A DNA stretch of 33,052 bases. It comes from CAYWMD01 sp964458575. Lineage in GTDB: Bacteria; Verrucomicrobiota; Verrucomicrobiia; Limisphaerales; JADLHS01. Shown here piece by piece: positions 7,356-17,100 of this stretch. Location of the stretch: assembly GCA_964458575.1 (NCBI GenBank), contig CAYWMD010000070.1, positions 1 to 33,052 on the forward strand. Direction: 5' to 3'. The notes under the pieces were generated by a model, which made no database searches, had not been told where the DNA came from, and saw nothing but the letters and a program-made list of their open reading frames with translations. A program made the translations under genes and the position numbers. How positions within the stretch are numbered: position 1 is the stretch's first letter; each line of letters opens with the position of its first letter.

Positions 7356-8461
7356 AAGTCCCCTTCCTTGAATTGAAACCCACCTACGACGAACTCCGCA
7401 ACGAGTTCGACGCCGCCTACCACCGGGTGATGGAGTCCGGCCACTATTTGCTGGGCAAGGAACTCGAGGCGTTTGAAGCGGAATTCGCGGCCTATTGCGA
7501 GGCGAAGCATTGCATTGCGGTGGGCAATGGACTGGACGCGTTGCATCTGATTCTGCGCGCCTACGACGTCGGCGAAGGCGATGAAGTGATCGTGCCGTCA
7601 AACACCTTCATTGCCACGTGGCTGGCGGTTTCCTACGCCGGCGCCACGCCCGTGCCGGTGGAGCCGAATCCGCAGACCTGCAATCTCGCGCCCGAACGCA
7701 TCGAAGCCGCCCTCACCTCCCGGACCAAGGCGATCATGCCGGTCCATCTTTATGGGCAGCCGGCGGACATGGATCCGATTCTTGCGATCGCGCGCAAGCA
7801 TGGTCTGAAGGTGATTGAGGACAACGCGCAGGCCCAGGGCGCCCGCTACAAAGGGCGTTGCACCGGCGCCATTGGCGACGCCGCGGGCAACAGCTTTTAT
7901 CCGGGCAAAAATCTGGGCGCGTTCAGCGATGCCGGTGCGGTTACCACCAATGACGATGGACTGGCCGACCGGGTGCGAACGTTGCGGAATTATGGTTCCA
8001 AGCGGAAGTATTTTCATGACGAAAAGGGTTTCAATTCGCGCGTGGACGAGATCCAGGCGGCCTTCTTGCGAGTGAAGTTGAAAAAATTGAACGAGTGGAA
8101 CGGCCGTCGTAAAAAAGTTGCCTCGCAATATCTCACGGAACTTCGTTCCGCGAGGGACGTGCTGTTGCCATACGTGCCGGACTGGGCCGATCCGGTCTGG
8201 CATCTTTTTGTGATTCGCCACCCGAAACGCGATGCGTTGCAACAACGATTGGCCGAGGCCGGCATCGGCACCTTGATTCATTATCCCGTGGCGCCGCACC
8301 GGTCCGGGGCGTATGCGAACGGCAAATGGCCGCAAGGCTCGCTGCCCGCCGCGGAAGCCATGGCCGGTTCTGTCCTGAGCCTGCCAATGGGCCCACACCT
8401 GACCACGGAACAATCCACCGCGGTGATCGAGCAGGTGCGTCGAGCGATCAAATCGCTCTAG
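7352..8461 (+). CDS. fdtB: FdtB/QdtB-type PLP-dependent 3-amino-sugar transaminase
   Basis: This 369-residue fold-type I aminotransferase of the DegT/DnrJ/EryC1 family converts a dTDP-3-keto-6-deoxyhexose to the 3-amino sugar with PLP and glutamate. Seen in the sequence: the N-terminal FLELKPTYDELR typical of 3-aminotransferases, the cofactor loop VGNGLDALHLILRA, the aspartate/glutamine region VIEDNAQAQGARY, and the PLP-binding lysine at residue 186 (SFYPGKNLGAF). The ATG at 7352 overlaps the FdtA stop by 4 nt. The frame can be extended upstream, but that stretch lies within fdtA and should not be used. Together with the isomerase and the hexapeptide acetyltransferase it completes a dTDP-3-acylamido-3,6-dideoxyhexose (Fuc3NAc- or Qui3NAc-type) route. 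Confidence 0.9.
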   Translation: MKVPFLELKPTYDELRNEFDAAYHRVMESGHYLLGKELEAFEAEFAAYCEAKHCIAVGNGLDALHLILRAYDVGEGDEVIVPSNTFIATWLAVSYAGATPVPVEPNPQTCNLAPERIEAALTSRTKAIMPVHLYGQPADMDPILAIARKHGLKVIEDNAQAQGARYKGRCTGAIGDAAGNSFYPGKNLGAFSDAGAVTTNDDGLADRVRTLRNYGSKRKYFHDEKGFNSRVDEIQAAFLRVKLKKLNEWNGRRKKVASQYLTELRSARDVLLPYVPDWADPVWHLFVIRHPKRDALQQRLAEAGIGTLIHYPVAPHRSGAYANGKWPQGSLPAAEAMAGSVLSLPMGPHLTTEQSTAVIEQVRRAIKSL

Positions 8462-8482
8462 CCGCCCGACCTGCATTCAACC

Positions 8483-10045
8483 ATGACCGCGCAACCTCAA
8501 GCCGCCGCATTGAGCAACCCTGGCAAGCGAAGTCACGGACAGATCATCAAGTCTTCCGCGCTGATCGGGGGTTCGTCGGCGTTGAACATTGGCATCGGCA
8601 TCGTGCGAACCAAGGTTCTGGCCCTCATGCTGGGTCCCTCGGGCATTGGCTTGCTGGGGTTGTTGACCTCCATCTATGAGCTGGCGCGCAATGTGGCCAT
8701 CATGGGCCTCAACAGCAGTGGCGTGCGGGAAATCGCCGACGCGACGGGCACGGGTGACACGGAACGCATTGCGCGCACGGTGACGACCCTGCGGCGCATG
8801 GTCAGGCTCACGGCCATACTTGGCGGTTTGCTATTGGTGGCTCTGTGCGTGCCGGTGGCGTGGGTTTCATTTCGTGACGACGGGCATGCCGGCAGCGTGG
8901 CGTTGTTGGGTGTGGCGGTTTTCCTCGGCGCGGTGTCCGCCGGGCAGATTGCCTTGTTGCAGGGCATGCGGCGCATTGCGGACCTGGCGCGCGCGAACGT
9001 GTTGGGGGCACTGCTTGGGACGATCTGCGCCGTGTTGGTGGTTTACGGTTTCACGCGGACCGGTGATGGCAACCGGGGCGTTGCCTTGGCGCTGGTGTGC
9101 GTCAGCGCGATGACGCTCCTGGGGTCCTGGTGGTACACCCGGAAAATCCCGGTGACCGCGGCGGTGATGAAGTGGGCGGAAGTTCTCCGCGCCGCTTCTG
9201 GATTGCTGCGACTGGGGTTTGTCTTCATGGCCACCGGCTTGATGACCTTGGGTGCGGCCTGGCTGATCCGGATCATCGTGTGGCGCAAATTGGGCGAGGA
9301 TGCGGCTGGTTATTATCAGGCGGCCTGGGTGCTGGGCGGGCTTTACATCGGGTTCATTTTGCAGGCGATGGGCGCCGACTTTTTCCCGCGCTTGTCGGCC
9401 GTGGCGCGGAACAATGATGAGTGCAATCGGCTGGTGAACGAGCAGGCGGAGGTGGGGCTGCTGCTGGCCGGCGCGGGCGTCGTCGCAACACTGACGTTCG
9501 CTCCGTTGGTCATTGATCTGTTCTACTCGAGCAAATTCGACCGGGCGGTCGAGATTCTCCGCTGGATTTGCCTGGGCATGATGCTGCGGGTGGCTTGCTG
9601 GCCGCTGGGCTTCGTGCTGGTTGCCAAGGGCGAGGCCATGCTTTTCTTCTGGTCGGAACTGGCGAGCAATGCGGTGCAACTCGTGCTGGTGTGGTTTGGG
9701 GTGCGCCTGTTTGGCCTGGCGGGTACCGGGATGGCATTCTTCGGCTTGTATGTGGTCTATGCCATTGGGATTTACATGGTGGTGCGCCGTTTGAGCGGAT
9801 TCCGCTGGTCGGTGGCCAACCGCCAGCTCGCACTGGTGTTCGTGCCCCTCGTCGGCGTGGTCTTCACGAGCTGGTATTTTCTGCCGCGTGTCGGGGCCGC
9901 CATTCTGGGTTCGGTGGTGACGGTGGCGCTCGGCCTGTATTCGGTCAGGGCGCTTTGCACCTTGGTCCCTTGGGAACGGCTGCCGCAAGGCGTCCAGAAG
10001 GTACTGCGGCTGCTTCGTTTGGCGCCCTCAGACCCGCAGAATTGA
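8483..10045 (+). CDS. wzx: Wzx-type polysaccharide flippase (O-antigen translocase)
   Basis: This 520-residue, very hydrophobic protein has about 12-14 predicted membrane helices, in the size range of MOP-superfamily (MATE-like) flippases. The N-terminal SSALNIGIGIVRTKVLALML and LGPSGIGLLGLLTSIYELAR resemble WzxE/O-antigen translocases. It would flip undecaprenyl-diphosphate-linked oligosaccharide across the inner membrane. It starts 21 nt after the aminotransferase and is followed by 137 nt without a gene, the largest break in the operon. No polymerase (Wzy) or glycosyltransferase is adjacent, which is unusual for a Wzx-dependent locus. Substrate specificity cannot be predicted. Confidence 0.88.
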   Translation: MTAQPQAAALSNPGKRSHGQIIKSSALIGGSSALNIGIGIVRTKVLALMLGPSGIGLLGLLTSIYELARNVAIMGLNSSGVREIADATGTGDTERIARTVTTLRRMVRLTAILGGLLLVALCVPVAWVSFRDDGHAGSVALLGVAVFLGAVSAGQIALLQGMRRIADLARANVLGALLGTICAVLVVYGFTRTGDGNRGVALALVCVSAMTLLGSWWYTRKIPVTAAVMKWAEVLRAASGLLRLGFVFMATGLMTLGAAWLIRIIVWRKLGEDAAGYYQAAWVLGGLYIGFILQAMGADFFPRLSAVARNNDECNRLVNEQAEVGLLLAGAGVVATLTFAPLVIDLFYSSKFDRAVEILRWICLGMMLRVACWPLGFVLVAKGEAMLFFWSELASNAVQLVLVWFGVRLFGLAGTGMAFFGLYVVYAIGIYMVVRRLSGFRWSVANRQLALVFVPLVGVVFTSWYFLPRVGAAILGSVVTVALGLYSVRALCTLVPWERLPQGVQKVLRLLRLAPSDPQN

Positions 10046-10114
10046 ATCCCAGAACCGTCGCAATTTTTTTCGGATGCAAACAAACAACTAATTCGGCAGG
10101 CGGACGGAGGGTTT

Positions 10115-10129
10115 GGCTTGATGCAAGCC
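10115..10129 (+). other. Small hairpin in the gap after the flippase gene
   Basis: A perfect inverted repeat, GGCTTG-ATG-CAAGCC, sits in the 137-nt gap between the flippase and the dehydrogenase. No T-run follows, so it is not a standard terminator. It could be an mRNA processing or attenuation element, or chance. Confidence 0.3.
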
Positions 10130-10182
10130 TGATTGTCCCTGCCGGAACCACAATGAAATAAGTCAGGAAGGATAAACAAAAA

Positions 10183-11469
10183 ATGAAGATAGCAATCGTT
10201 GGATTGGGTTACGTTGGACTCCCGTTGTCGCTGCAATTCGCCCGGTCGGGAGTGTCCGTGCTGGGCCTGGATATTGACCACAACAAGGTGGACGCGTTAA
10301 ACCAAGGTCGGAGTTACATCAAGCATATCCCGGCCGAGGCCATCGGGGAAGCTATCAAGGCCGGCGCCTTTTCCGCCACCACGGATTTTGCCCGTGTGGC
10401 GGAAGTGGAAGCTGTGATTATCTGCGTGCCCACGCCGCTCAACAAGAACCGCGAACCAGATATCTCCTTCATCATCGATACCGGCAAGAAGATCGCCCGG
10501 CATTTGAAGAAGGGAACGTTGGTGATTCTTGAGTCCACCACGTACCCTGGCACGACGGACGAGGATCTGCGTGAAGTGTTGGAAGTGGGTTCCGGGTTGG
10601 TGGCGGGCAAGGACTTTCATCTGGCATTCTCACCCGAACGTGAGGACCCGGGCAATCCGGACAGCAAAGTGGCGCACATCCCCAAGGTTGTGGGCGGCTA
10701 CACGCCCGCCTGCTTGGAACGGGCCCGCGCGCTTTATTCCAAGGCCATCAAGACCGTTGTGCCGGTTTCGTCCTGCCGCGCAGCGGAGGCCACCAAGCTG
10801 CTGGAAAACATTTTCCGCAGTGTGAACATCGCCCTGGTGAACGAATTGAAGCTGGTTTACGGGGCGATGGACATTGACATCTGGGAGGTGATCAACGCGG
10901 CGAAGACGAAGCCGTTCGGATTCATGCCGTTTTATCCCGGGCCCGGACTGGGCGGGCACTGCATCCCGATTGACCCGTTCTACCTGACATGGAAGGCGCG
11001 CGAGTATGCGCAGAACACGCGCTTCATCGAACTGGCCGGCGAGGTCAATACCTCCATGCCCGAATACGTCATCCATCGGACGGTGGAGGCGCTCAATGCC
11101 AGCCGCAAGGCGATGAACGGCAGCCGGGTGTTGCTGCTCGGGCTGTCTTACAAGGCGAACGTGGATGACGACCGCGAATCCCCGACTTACGTGCTGATGG
11201 ATCTGCTCAAGAAACGGGGTGCGCAGGTGGCTTACCACGATCCTTATGTGCCTGTCATCCGTCCGACGCGTGAGCACCCGCACTGGGCGGGCACCAAGTC
11301 CGTGGATTGGAATCAGAAAACGGTTGCGGGCTTTGACGCGGTCATCATTTCAACCAGCCACCAATGCATCAACTACGAGGAACTGGCCCAATGGGCGCCG
11401 TGCATCGTGGACACACGGAACGCGATGGCGATCGTGAAGACCAAACCCGGACAAGTCTGGAAAGCCTGA
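10183..11469 (+). CDS. UDP-sugar 6-dehydrogenase (UDP-GlcNAc dehydrogenase, WbpA-like)
   Basis: This 428-residue protein oxidises the C6 hydroxyl of a UDP-sugar to a carboxylate in two NAD+-dependent steps. It has an N-terminal Rossmann domain with GLGYVG at residues 7-12, a central domain with AFSPEREDPGN and KLLENIFRSVNIALVNEL, and the catalytic cysteine at residue 260 in GLGGHCIPIDPFYL. The C-terminal UDP-binding domain contains LGLSYKANVDDDRESP. The GGHCIPxDP form is typical of the UDP-N-acetyl-hexosamine branch (WbpA/TviB) more than of UDP-glucose dehydrogenases. AGGAAGG ends 11 nt before the ATG and serves as ribosome binding site. It supplies a uronic-acid precursor to the polysaccharide; the exact sugar is inferred. 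Confidence 0.9.
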   Translation: MKIAIVGLGYVGLPLSLQFARSGVSVLGLDIDHNKVDALNQGRSYIKHIPAEAIGEAIKAGAFSATTDFARVAEVEAVIICVPTPLNKNREPDISFIIDTGKKIARHLKKGTLVILESTTYPGTTDEDLREVLEVGSGLVAGKDFHLAFSPEREDPGNPDSKVAHIPKVVGGYTPACLERARALYSKAIKTVVPVSSCRAAEATKLLENIFRSVNIALVNELKLVYGAMDIDIWEVINAAKTKPFGFMPFYPGPGLGGHCIPIDPFYLTWKAREYAQNTRFIELAGEVNTSMPEYVIHRTVEALNASRKAMNGSRVLLLGLSYKANVDDDRESPTYVLMDLLKKRGAQVAYHDPYVPVIRPTREHPHWAGTKSVDWNQKTVAGFDAVIISTSHQCINYEELAQWAPCIVDTRNAMAIVKTKPGQVWKA

Positions 11470-11559
11470 GCTAGGAAAGCGAGACCACGAAGCCCCGCCC
11501 CGCGGACACCAACCGCAGTGGCCGGGATGTCGTCCCGTGGTCGCGCAACCAAAGGGCCT

Positions 11560-12534
11560 ATGGTTCTGTTACTGGGAGCAAGCGGGTATGTCGGCCACGC
11601 ATTTGCGTGCGAATTGCGCCGCCGCGGGCATTGCTTCATCCCGCTCACGCGGCGGGCCATTGATTACACGAACTTCGAGTTGCTCTTCGATTACGTCCGC
11701 AAAATGAAGCCCGCGTTCATCATCAACGCGGCGGGCCTGACTGGTTCGCCCAACGTGGATGCCTGCGAAGCGGCGCGCGAGGAAACCCTGGCCGCCAACA
11801 CGTTGCTGCCCCAGACGGTGGCGCGGGTTTGTGCGCTGACGCACACGCCGTGGGGACATATCTCCTCCGGTTGCATCTATGCGGGAGCCAAGGTGCTGGA
11901 AAACGGCCGGAAGCGGGTGGAGAAAGACCTGAACCAGCCGGAGTTCCGCCGGTTTCTGGCGGCACACCCGGAGAACGTGTTCGGCTTCACGGAATGGGAT
12001 GAGCCGAATTTTTCCTTCAGTTCGCCCCCCTGCAATTTCTACAGCGGGAGCAAGGTGCTGGCCGAGGAAGCCATCCGCAGCAACCCGTTTACCTACATCT
12101 GGCGTCCCGGCATCCCGTTCAACGAGCACGAGGAGTTGCGCAATTTTCTCTGGCGCATTCAGAAGTATCCCAAGGTCTATCACGGCGTGCATCCGCTCTC
12201 GCACGTGCAGGATTTCGTGCGGACTTGCCTCACGCTTTGGGAGGGCGAGGCGCCGTTCGGGACCTACAATGTGGTCAACCCGGGCGTCGTGACCACGGCC
12301 CGGGTGGTGGAGATGATTCAGGAAATACTCAAACCGGAGCACGATTTCGTGTTCTGGAAGGACGACGAGGAGTTCTATCGCCATGCCGCGCGCGCCCCCC
12401 GTGCCAACTGCATCATGGAAACCACCAAGTTGTTGGGGGTCGGAGTCGCCATGCGGCCGGTGGAAGAGGCGCTGGAAGATTCCTTGCGCAACTGGCAGTG
12501 TGCGGCCCATCCTTTGGAACTGGTGTTGCATTGA
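11560..12534 (+). CDS. RmlD/SDR-type NAD(P)-dependent sugar-nucleotide reductase/epimerase
   Basis: This 324-residue extended short-chain dehydrogenase starts with the nucleotide-binding glycine motif GASGYVG at residues 6-12. It has INAAGLTGSPNVDACE (an RmlD-like N-A-A-x-T-x-V-D-x-C-E element), a serine in HISSGCIYAGA and the catalytic Tyr161-x-x-x-Lys165 (YSGSK). The frame is open further upstream to a GTG at 11518, but the ATG at 11560 places the Rossmann strand directly at the N-terminus as in relatives. AAAGGG lies just before it. It would reduce or epimerise a nucleotide-linked keto sugar. Resemblance to dTDP-4-dehydrorhamnose reductase is partial, so the substrate is open. It appears to close the precursor operon. 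Confidence 0.85.
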   Translation: MVLLLGASGYVGHAFACELRRRGHCFIPLTRRAIDYTNFELLFDYVRKMKPAFIINAAGLTGSPNVDACEAAREETLAANTLLPQTVARVCALTHTPWGHISSGCIYAGAKVLENGRKRVEKDLNQPEFRRFLAAHPENVFGFTEWDEPNFSFSSPPCNFYSGSKVLAEEAIRSNPFTYIWRPGIPFNEHEELRNFLWRIQKYPKVYHGVHPLSHVQDFVRTCLTLWEGEAPFGTYNVVNPGVVTTARVVEMIQEILKPEHDFVFWKDDEEFYRHAARAPRANCIMETTKLLGVGVAMRPVEEALEDSLRNWQCAAHPLELVLH

Positions 12535-12575
12535 GTTCGCCCATAATCTCGTATAAAAATCAACCCGACTCGAAC

Positions 12576-13850
12576 ATGACAACCAAATCTGCCAGCCGGA
12601 TGGTCGCCTTGACCCGGGTACTCCTGTTGTTCGTGCTCGTCCTCGCCGCCCACTGGGGCCGCGCCCAAACGGTTCTGTCGCCGCGACCGGCGTTTGCCAT
12701 GACCCCGCCCGCCGTGGTGGAGTACCAGACCAACAACCAGATGCAGGTGTTCGCGCCCCCGCCCTCGGTCACCCATCCGGACAAACCGTTATACCAGTGG
12801 GGGCCGGTCGAATTCCGGCCCCACGCGCACACCCGTTTCCTTTACGCCAGCGCCCTGCCCACTTCGGGCACCAATCATGTCGAGTCCACGGTCCAAGAGG
12901 TTTCGCCGGGAATGTTGCTGAACATCGGCAGTCACTTGAGCGTGGACTACACGCCGACGTTGCGGTTCTACTCCAGCTCGGATTTTAACGACACGTTGGA
13001 TCACTACATACGGTTGCTGTGGGGCACGACTTACGAAGACTGGGTGTTCGGGCTGTCACAGATTTGTGATATCTCCTCACAACCGCTCGTGGAAACCGGC
13101 GAGCAAACCGACCAGCAAACCTACCTGACGACGCTCACCGCCTCGTATCAGTTCAACAGCACGATGTCCATGGACGCGGAGGTCAAACAGGAGATCATCT
13201 CCGCCGACGAATTTCAGAGCTCCAAGGAATGGTCCACGTTGGACTGGTTGAATTATACCTTTTGGGCCCGGCTCGATGCCGGCGTGGGGTTGGGGTTTGG
13301 CTACGTGGATGTGGAGACGGGGTCAGACATGAGCTACGAACAATTTCAAGGACGGGTCAACTGGCGGGCAACCGACAAACTTAGTTTCCAGGTGCATGGC
13401 GGCGTGGAGGTGCGTCAGTTTTTGGACGGCGGCCAGGATGACGCGGTCAATCCTGTTGCCGGCGCCATGATTCAGTACGAGCCCCTTGAACATACCCGGT
13501 TGTCACTGCATGCGCTGCATACCGTGGACACGGCGTTGGTGACCACGAGCAGTTCCGAAAGCCAGGTCACGGAAACCTCGTCCGTCACGGGCCGCGTGAG
13601 ACAGCGCCTGTTCGAGAAGGTCTTTCTGGACTTGGAAGGTGGTTACAGCAATATCCAATACGTCGCATCGAATTCATCCAATGAAGACCGTGAGGACGAT
13701 TACTACACCTTCAACTCGCGGTTGAGTTGCGAGGTCCTGAAACGCGGGACGGCGGCCGTTTTCTACCAGTATGGAGAAGTTTCATCCACGGACGAGGGTT
13801 ATAGTTTCACCGGCAATCAGGTCGGTCTCGAACTGGAATACCGGTTCTGA
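12576..13850 (+). CDS. Outer-membrane beta-barrel protein of the polysaccharide locus
   Basis: This 424-residue protein has an N-terminal signal peptide (hydrophobic LTRVLLLFVLVLAA, likely cleavage near residue 31 after GRA). It then has many alternating amphipathic strands rich in aromatic residues (LSVDYTPTLRFYSSSD, YTFWARLDAGVGLGFGY, LSFQVHGGVEVRQFLDGG). It ends in VGLELEYRF; a C-terminal phenylalanine is the standard BAM-recognition signal of outer-membrane barrels. The family resembles outer-membrane beta-barrel proteins found beside exopolysaccharide genes in Verrucomicrobia and PEP-CTERM loci. A role in polymer secretion is inferred from position. It begins 41 nt after the SDR gene, so it may be co-transcribed with the operon. 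No enzymatic motif is visible. Confidence 0.8.
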   Translation: MTTKSASRMVALTRVLLLFVLVLAAHWGRAQTVLSPRPAFAMTPPAVVEYQTNNQMQVFAPPPSVTHPDKPLYQWGPVEFRPHAHTRFLYASALPTSGTNHVESTVQEVSPGMLLNIGSHLSVDYTPTLRFYSSSDFNDTLDHYIRLLWGTTYEDWVFGLSQICDISSQPLVETGEQTDQQTYLTTLTASYQFNSTMSMDAEVKQEIISADEFQSSKEWSTLDWLNYTFWARLDAGVGLGFGYVDVETGSDMSYEQFQGRVNWRATDKLSFQVHGGVEVRQFLDGGQDDAVNPVAGAMIQYEPLEHTRLSLHALHTVDTALVTTSSSESQVTETSSVTGRVRQRLFEKVFLDLEGGYSNIQYVASNSSNEDREDDYYTFNSRLSCEVLKRGTAAVFYQYGEVSSTDEGYSFTGNQVGLELEYRF

Positions 13851-14193
13851 TCGCGGCCTATCCCGCTCTGGGCACTGGCCGCATTGGCAATTCTGGCCAT
13901 TTTTCATGCGTAAGACCCACTTGCGCTTTCCCCGAATGTGGCGCAAATTCAATGCTCAATCCCGGATTGGCGCGACCAGCAGCGGCTGGGCGGGTTGTCG
14001 CCGATTGACCGATGTTTGAAGCCAGACCTTTTGAGTCGAGACGGATCGTAGCGGACAACGATGAATCATTTTAACCAATCGATGTGGCCGGCTGGTCGCG
14101 CGTGTTGCGGGCGAACGACGGCTGATTGTAATTGGTGAAATTGAGTTGCTGTGAAGTAGCCGGCCCAATCCAATATCTTTAGATCACCGTAAC
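13851..14193. other. 343-nt intergenic region between barrel and deacetylase-like genes
   Basis: No convincing gene. The first 60 bases continue the barrel frame after its TGA with a short hydrophobic reading frame ending at a TAA (13917-13919). The rest has no clear hairpin terminator. An AT-richer stretch before 14194 probably holds the promoter of the next gene, but no good -35/-10 pair can be picked. Confidence 0.4.
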
Positions 14194-17100
14194 ATGCGGA
14201 GGTTTCCCAAATTTCTTTTGCTGGGCGCAGTCTTTTTGGCCGCGGTCGCGGCGGCGCCGGCGGCAACCATCGTGGTCGGATCGAATTCAAACTGGAGTTC
14301 GCTGACCGGTGGATCGGGGCCGGCGGGGGTGCCGGACACCACGGACTCGGTCATGGTCACCAATGGCGCCACGTTGACGGTGGACGCAACGAATGCGCAA
14401 TGTGCCAGCCTGCAGTTGGGTGCTACCAGCGCGGCATTCGGAAATGGCACGCTGGCTTTCCAAAGCAACAGCCAGTTGACCTGCGCGACAAACATGATCC
14501 TGGGTAGTGGTGACCGCACGGGCAGTCTGGACTTTACGGCCGGCGGACGGCTGCGATTGGGCGGATCGGTCACAGTTGCTGCGCTGGGGGTGTTTACGGC
14601 GGGGACGGGCACGATTGAATACGTCGGGGCGAGCACCCAGGCGGTCACGAGTGCGCTGGGTGACTACAACCACCTGACCGTGAATGGCGCCGGCCCGTTC
14701 CTGCTGTCCGCTTCGGTTTCGGTCAACGGAACGCTGACCCTTGCCAGCGGAGTTCTGACCACCGGCACCAACACGTTGACGATAACAACGGGCGGTTCGG
14801 TGTCGGGGGGTAACGCGGCCAGCCATGTGAATGGCCGCTTGCGCAAGGATTTCAGCGCGGGCGACGGTCAATCTTTCATGTTCGCCGTGGGCGACGGACT
14901 CTCCTACAGCCCAATCAACCTCACTGCGCTGAACGTGACCTCGCCTGGCAGTTTAACCGCACGGGCGACGGCCGGGGATCATCCGCTGGTTGGCAGTTCG
15001 CCCCTCAATCTTTATCAGAGCGTCAACCGATACTGGACGTTGACCAACTCGCCGGCCGGAATCGCGGTCGCCACGAATCTGGTGACCTTCAATTACGTTG
15101 GCGTGGGCGCGGATGTGGATGCCAACGTGAACACCTCGACATTCATGGTTGGCCGCTACGATGGGACGTGGTCCACCAACACCGTCGCTGCGCGAACGGC
15201 AACCAACACCAGCGTGCTGGCAGTGACGGCGTTCGGCGACTTTGCCATCGGCAACCAGACTTACGGAGGTCCGGTTAGTTATACCACCAACACCGTCTTT
15301 TTCACCTACACCAATCGCGCGGCGTTGCTGGCTGATGGCTGGGACTTCATGGCGCGCGCGACCAATGGATCTCCCCGGGACACGGAAACGACGGCGGGGA
15401 CGTCACCGCCGGATGTGGCCTACGCCCGGACCAACGCCGACTTCGGGACGGTGTTGCGGATTCCGGCGGGCACGGGAGACCTCTGGATGTCGGCGAACAA
15501 CACCCGTAACAGCTTGTTCCGGAATTTGTCACCGGATTGGGCGAGTGTGCGTTTGCAAGTGGCCTTCGCTCCGACCCAGCCATTTCAGCAGATGCAATTA
15601 GTCCTGTATCAAGATGACAACAATTACGCCGAAATTGGATCGGTCTATACCTATCCCACCAATCCCATCGTTACCTTCAGCCAGGAAACGAACGGGGTTC
15701 CGCATGTTACGGCTTCCACGGCCCTGGCGGTGACGAATCTCTTCCTGCGGTTGGACCGGGATTTATATTTCGGCCTGGTCATGGGGTTTTATTCATTGGA
15801 CGGAACGAACTGGGTGGCGTTGGGTCACGTGGACCAGGACTTTGTCAATCCACGGTTGGCCATTTGGGCCGGTGGCTCACCCAGTGGTTTCCCGAGTGTT
15901 GACCTTTATCGGCTGGACATCGTTACCAGCGATACGCCCGTGGTGACGGCACTGGATTTTCAACGGTCAACCTTCGTGTTTAGTGGTGTGGCGGGACAAC
16001 CGTGTACCAACCTGCAACGGGCGCGGGTGATTCATCGTGGGCCTGCCGGCTTGCATTGGACTTTGACGAACACGGCCTCGTGGCTTTCAACCAGTGTTAC
16101 GAATGGGGATGGCGCCACAGCTTTTGACCTTTCGGTGAACACCACGGGTCTGCCCGCGGGGATTTATGAAACCGCCCTTAAATTTGGAGCGCCCGGTGCG
16201 GCCAACGATCCAGCGACTTTTAATGTGAGATTGATTCTTAACCCGGATGTTCGTGCCCGGGCGGCGACCTGGCGCGGGGGGAAGAAGGCCGCGATGAGCG
16301 TCTGGGTGGATGATTCCTCCGGAGTGATGTTCAACATCATGCAGACCAACGGGTACACCGGCTCTTATTTGTTATGGGGAGTTGATGCCACCCACTTCAT
16401 TCCCACGTTTTTTACGAACTATTACAATGCTGGAATGGAATTGGGCGCCCACACGGTTCACCACGTTTGCAACGAACTGATGGACGAGCGGGAGTTGCGT
16501 AGCGAGATCGAATCCAACGTGGCTGACATTCTCAAGTTCACCCCGGCGCGCCGGGAAGACTTGATCACATTCGCTTTTCCCTGTGGCGTGGCGGGTGTGC
16601 GGCAGAAGGCCGCCGCTGCCGACTATTTCCTGATCACGCGCGGTTACAACGTCAATCAACTGGAAGACCCCAGCCCCTACGATTGGATGTTCCTGAAGGC
16701 GTTCAACTCGCACGAGAACGATCCCAGTTCCTACAATCCCGCATGTCCACCCAACCCCGCCGATTTCAAAACCATCGTTGATGATGCCATTGCCCAGGGC
16801 AAGTGGGCCAACCTGGTCTTCCACGGCCTCAACAACGACGACGGTGCGGTCGCTTACTCGGTCGGCAAGGACATCTGGGTGGCACGAGGCGGTGTCGTGG
16901 GCAAATACGTCCTCCAGCGCGACCGGACCGTGATTTCGAATTATGTGGAAACAACCGGGGACATTCGTTTCGATTGTTACCGCTTTCCCCTGGAGCGATC
17001 CATCCTCCGGGATTTTGAAACATCCATGACCACCAACGACCTGTTGACCTTGCAGGTGAAGGTTACGGGAATTCCGGCGGTTACGAACGTTACGGTTGAT

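Noticed and set aside
8867..9988. 373-codon open frame on the minus strand
   Set aside because: It is antisense to the flippase; the His/Gln/Arg-rich composition arises from reading membrane-helix codons backwards.
13848..13850. Selenocysteine TGA in the barrel gene
   Set aside because: No SECIS-like hairpin is evident and the protein ends in a textbook barrel C-terminal Phe. The TGA is read as a normal stop.
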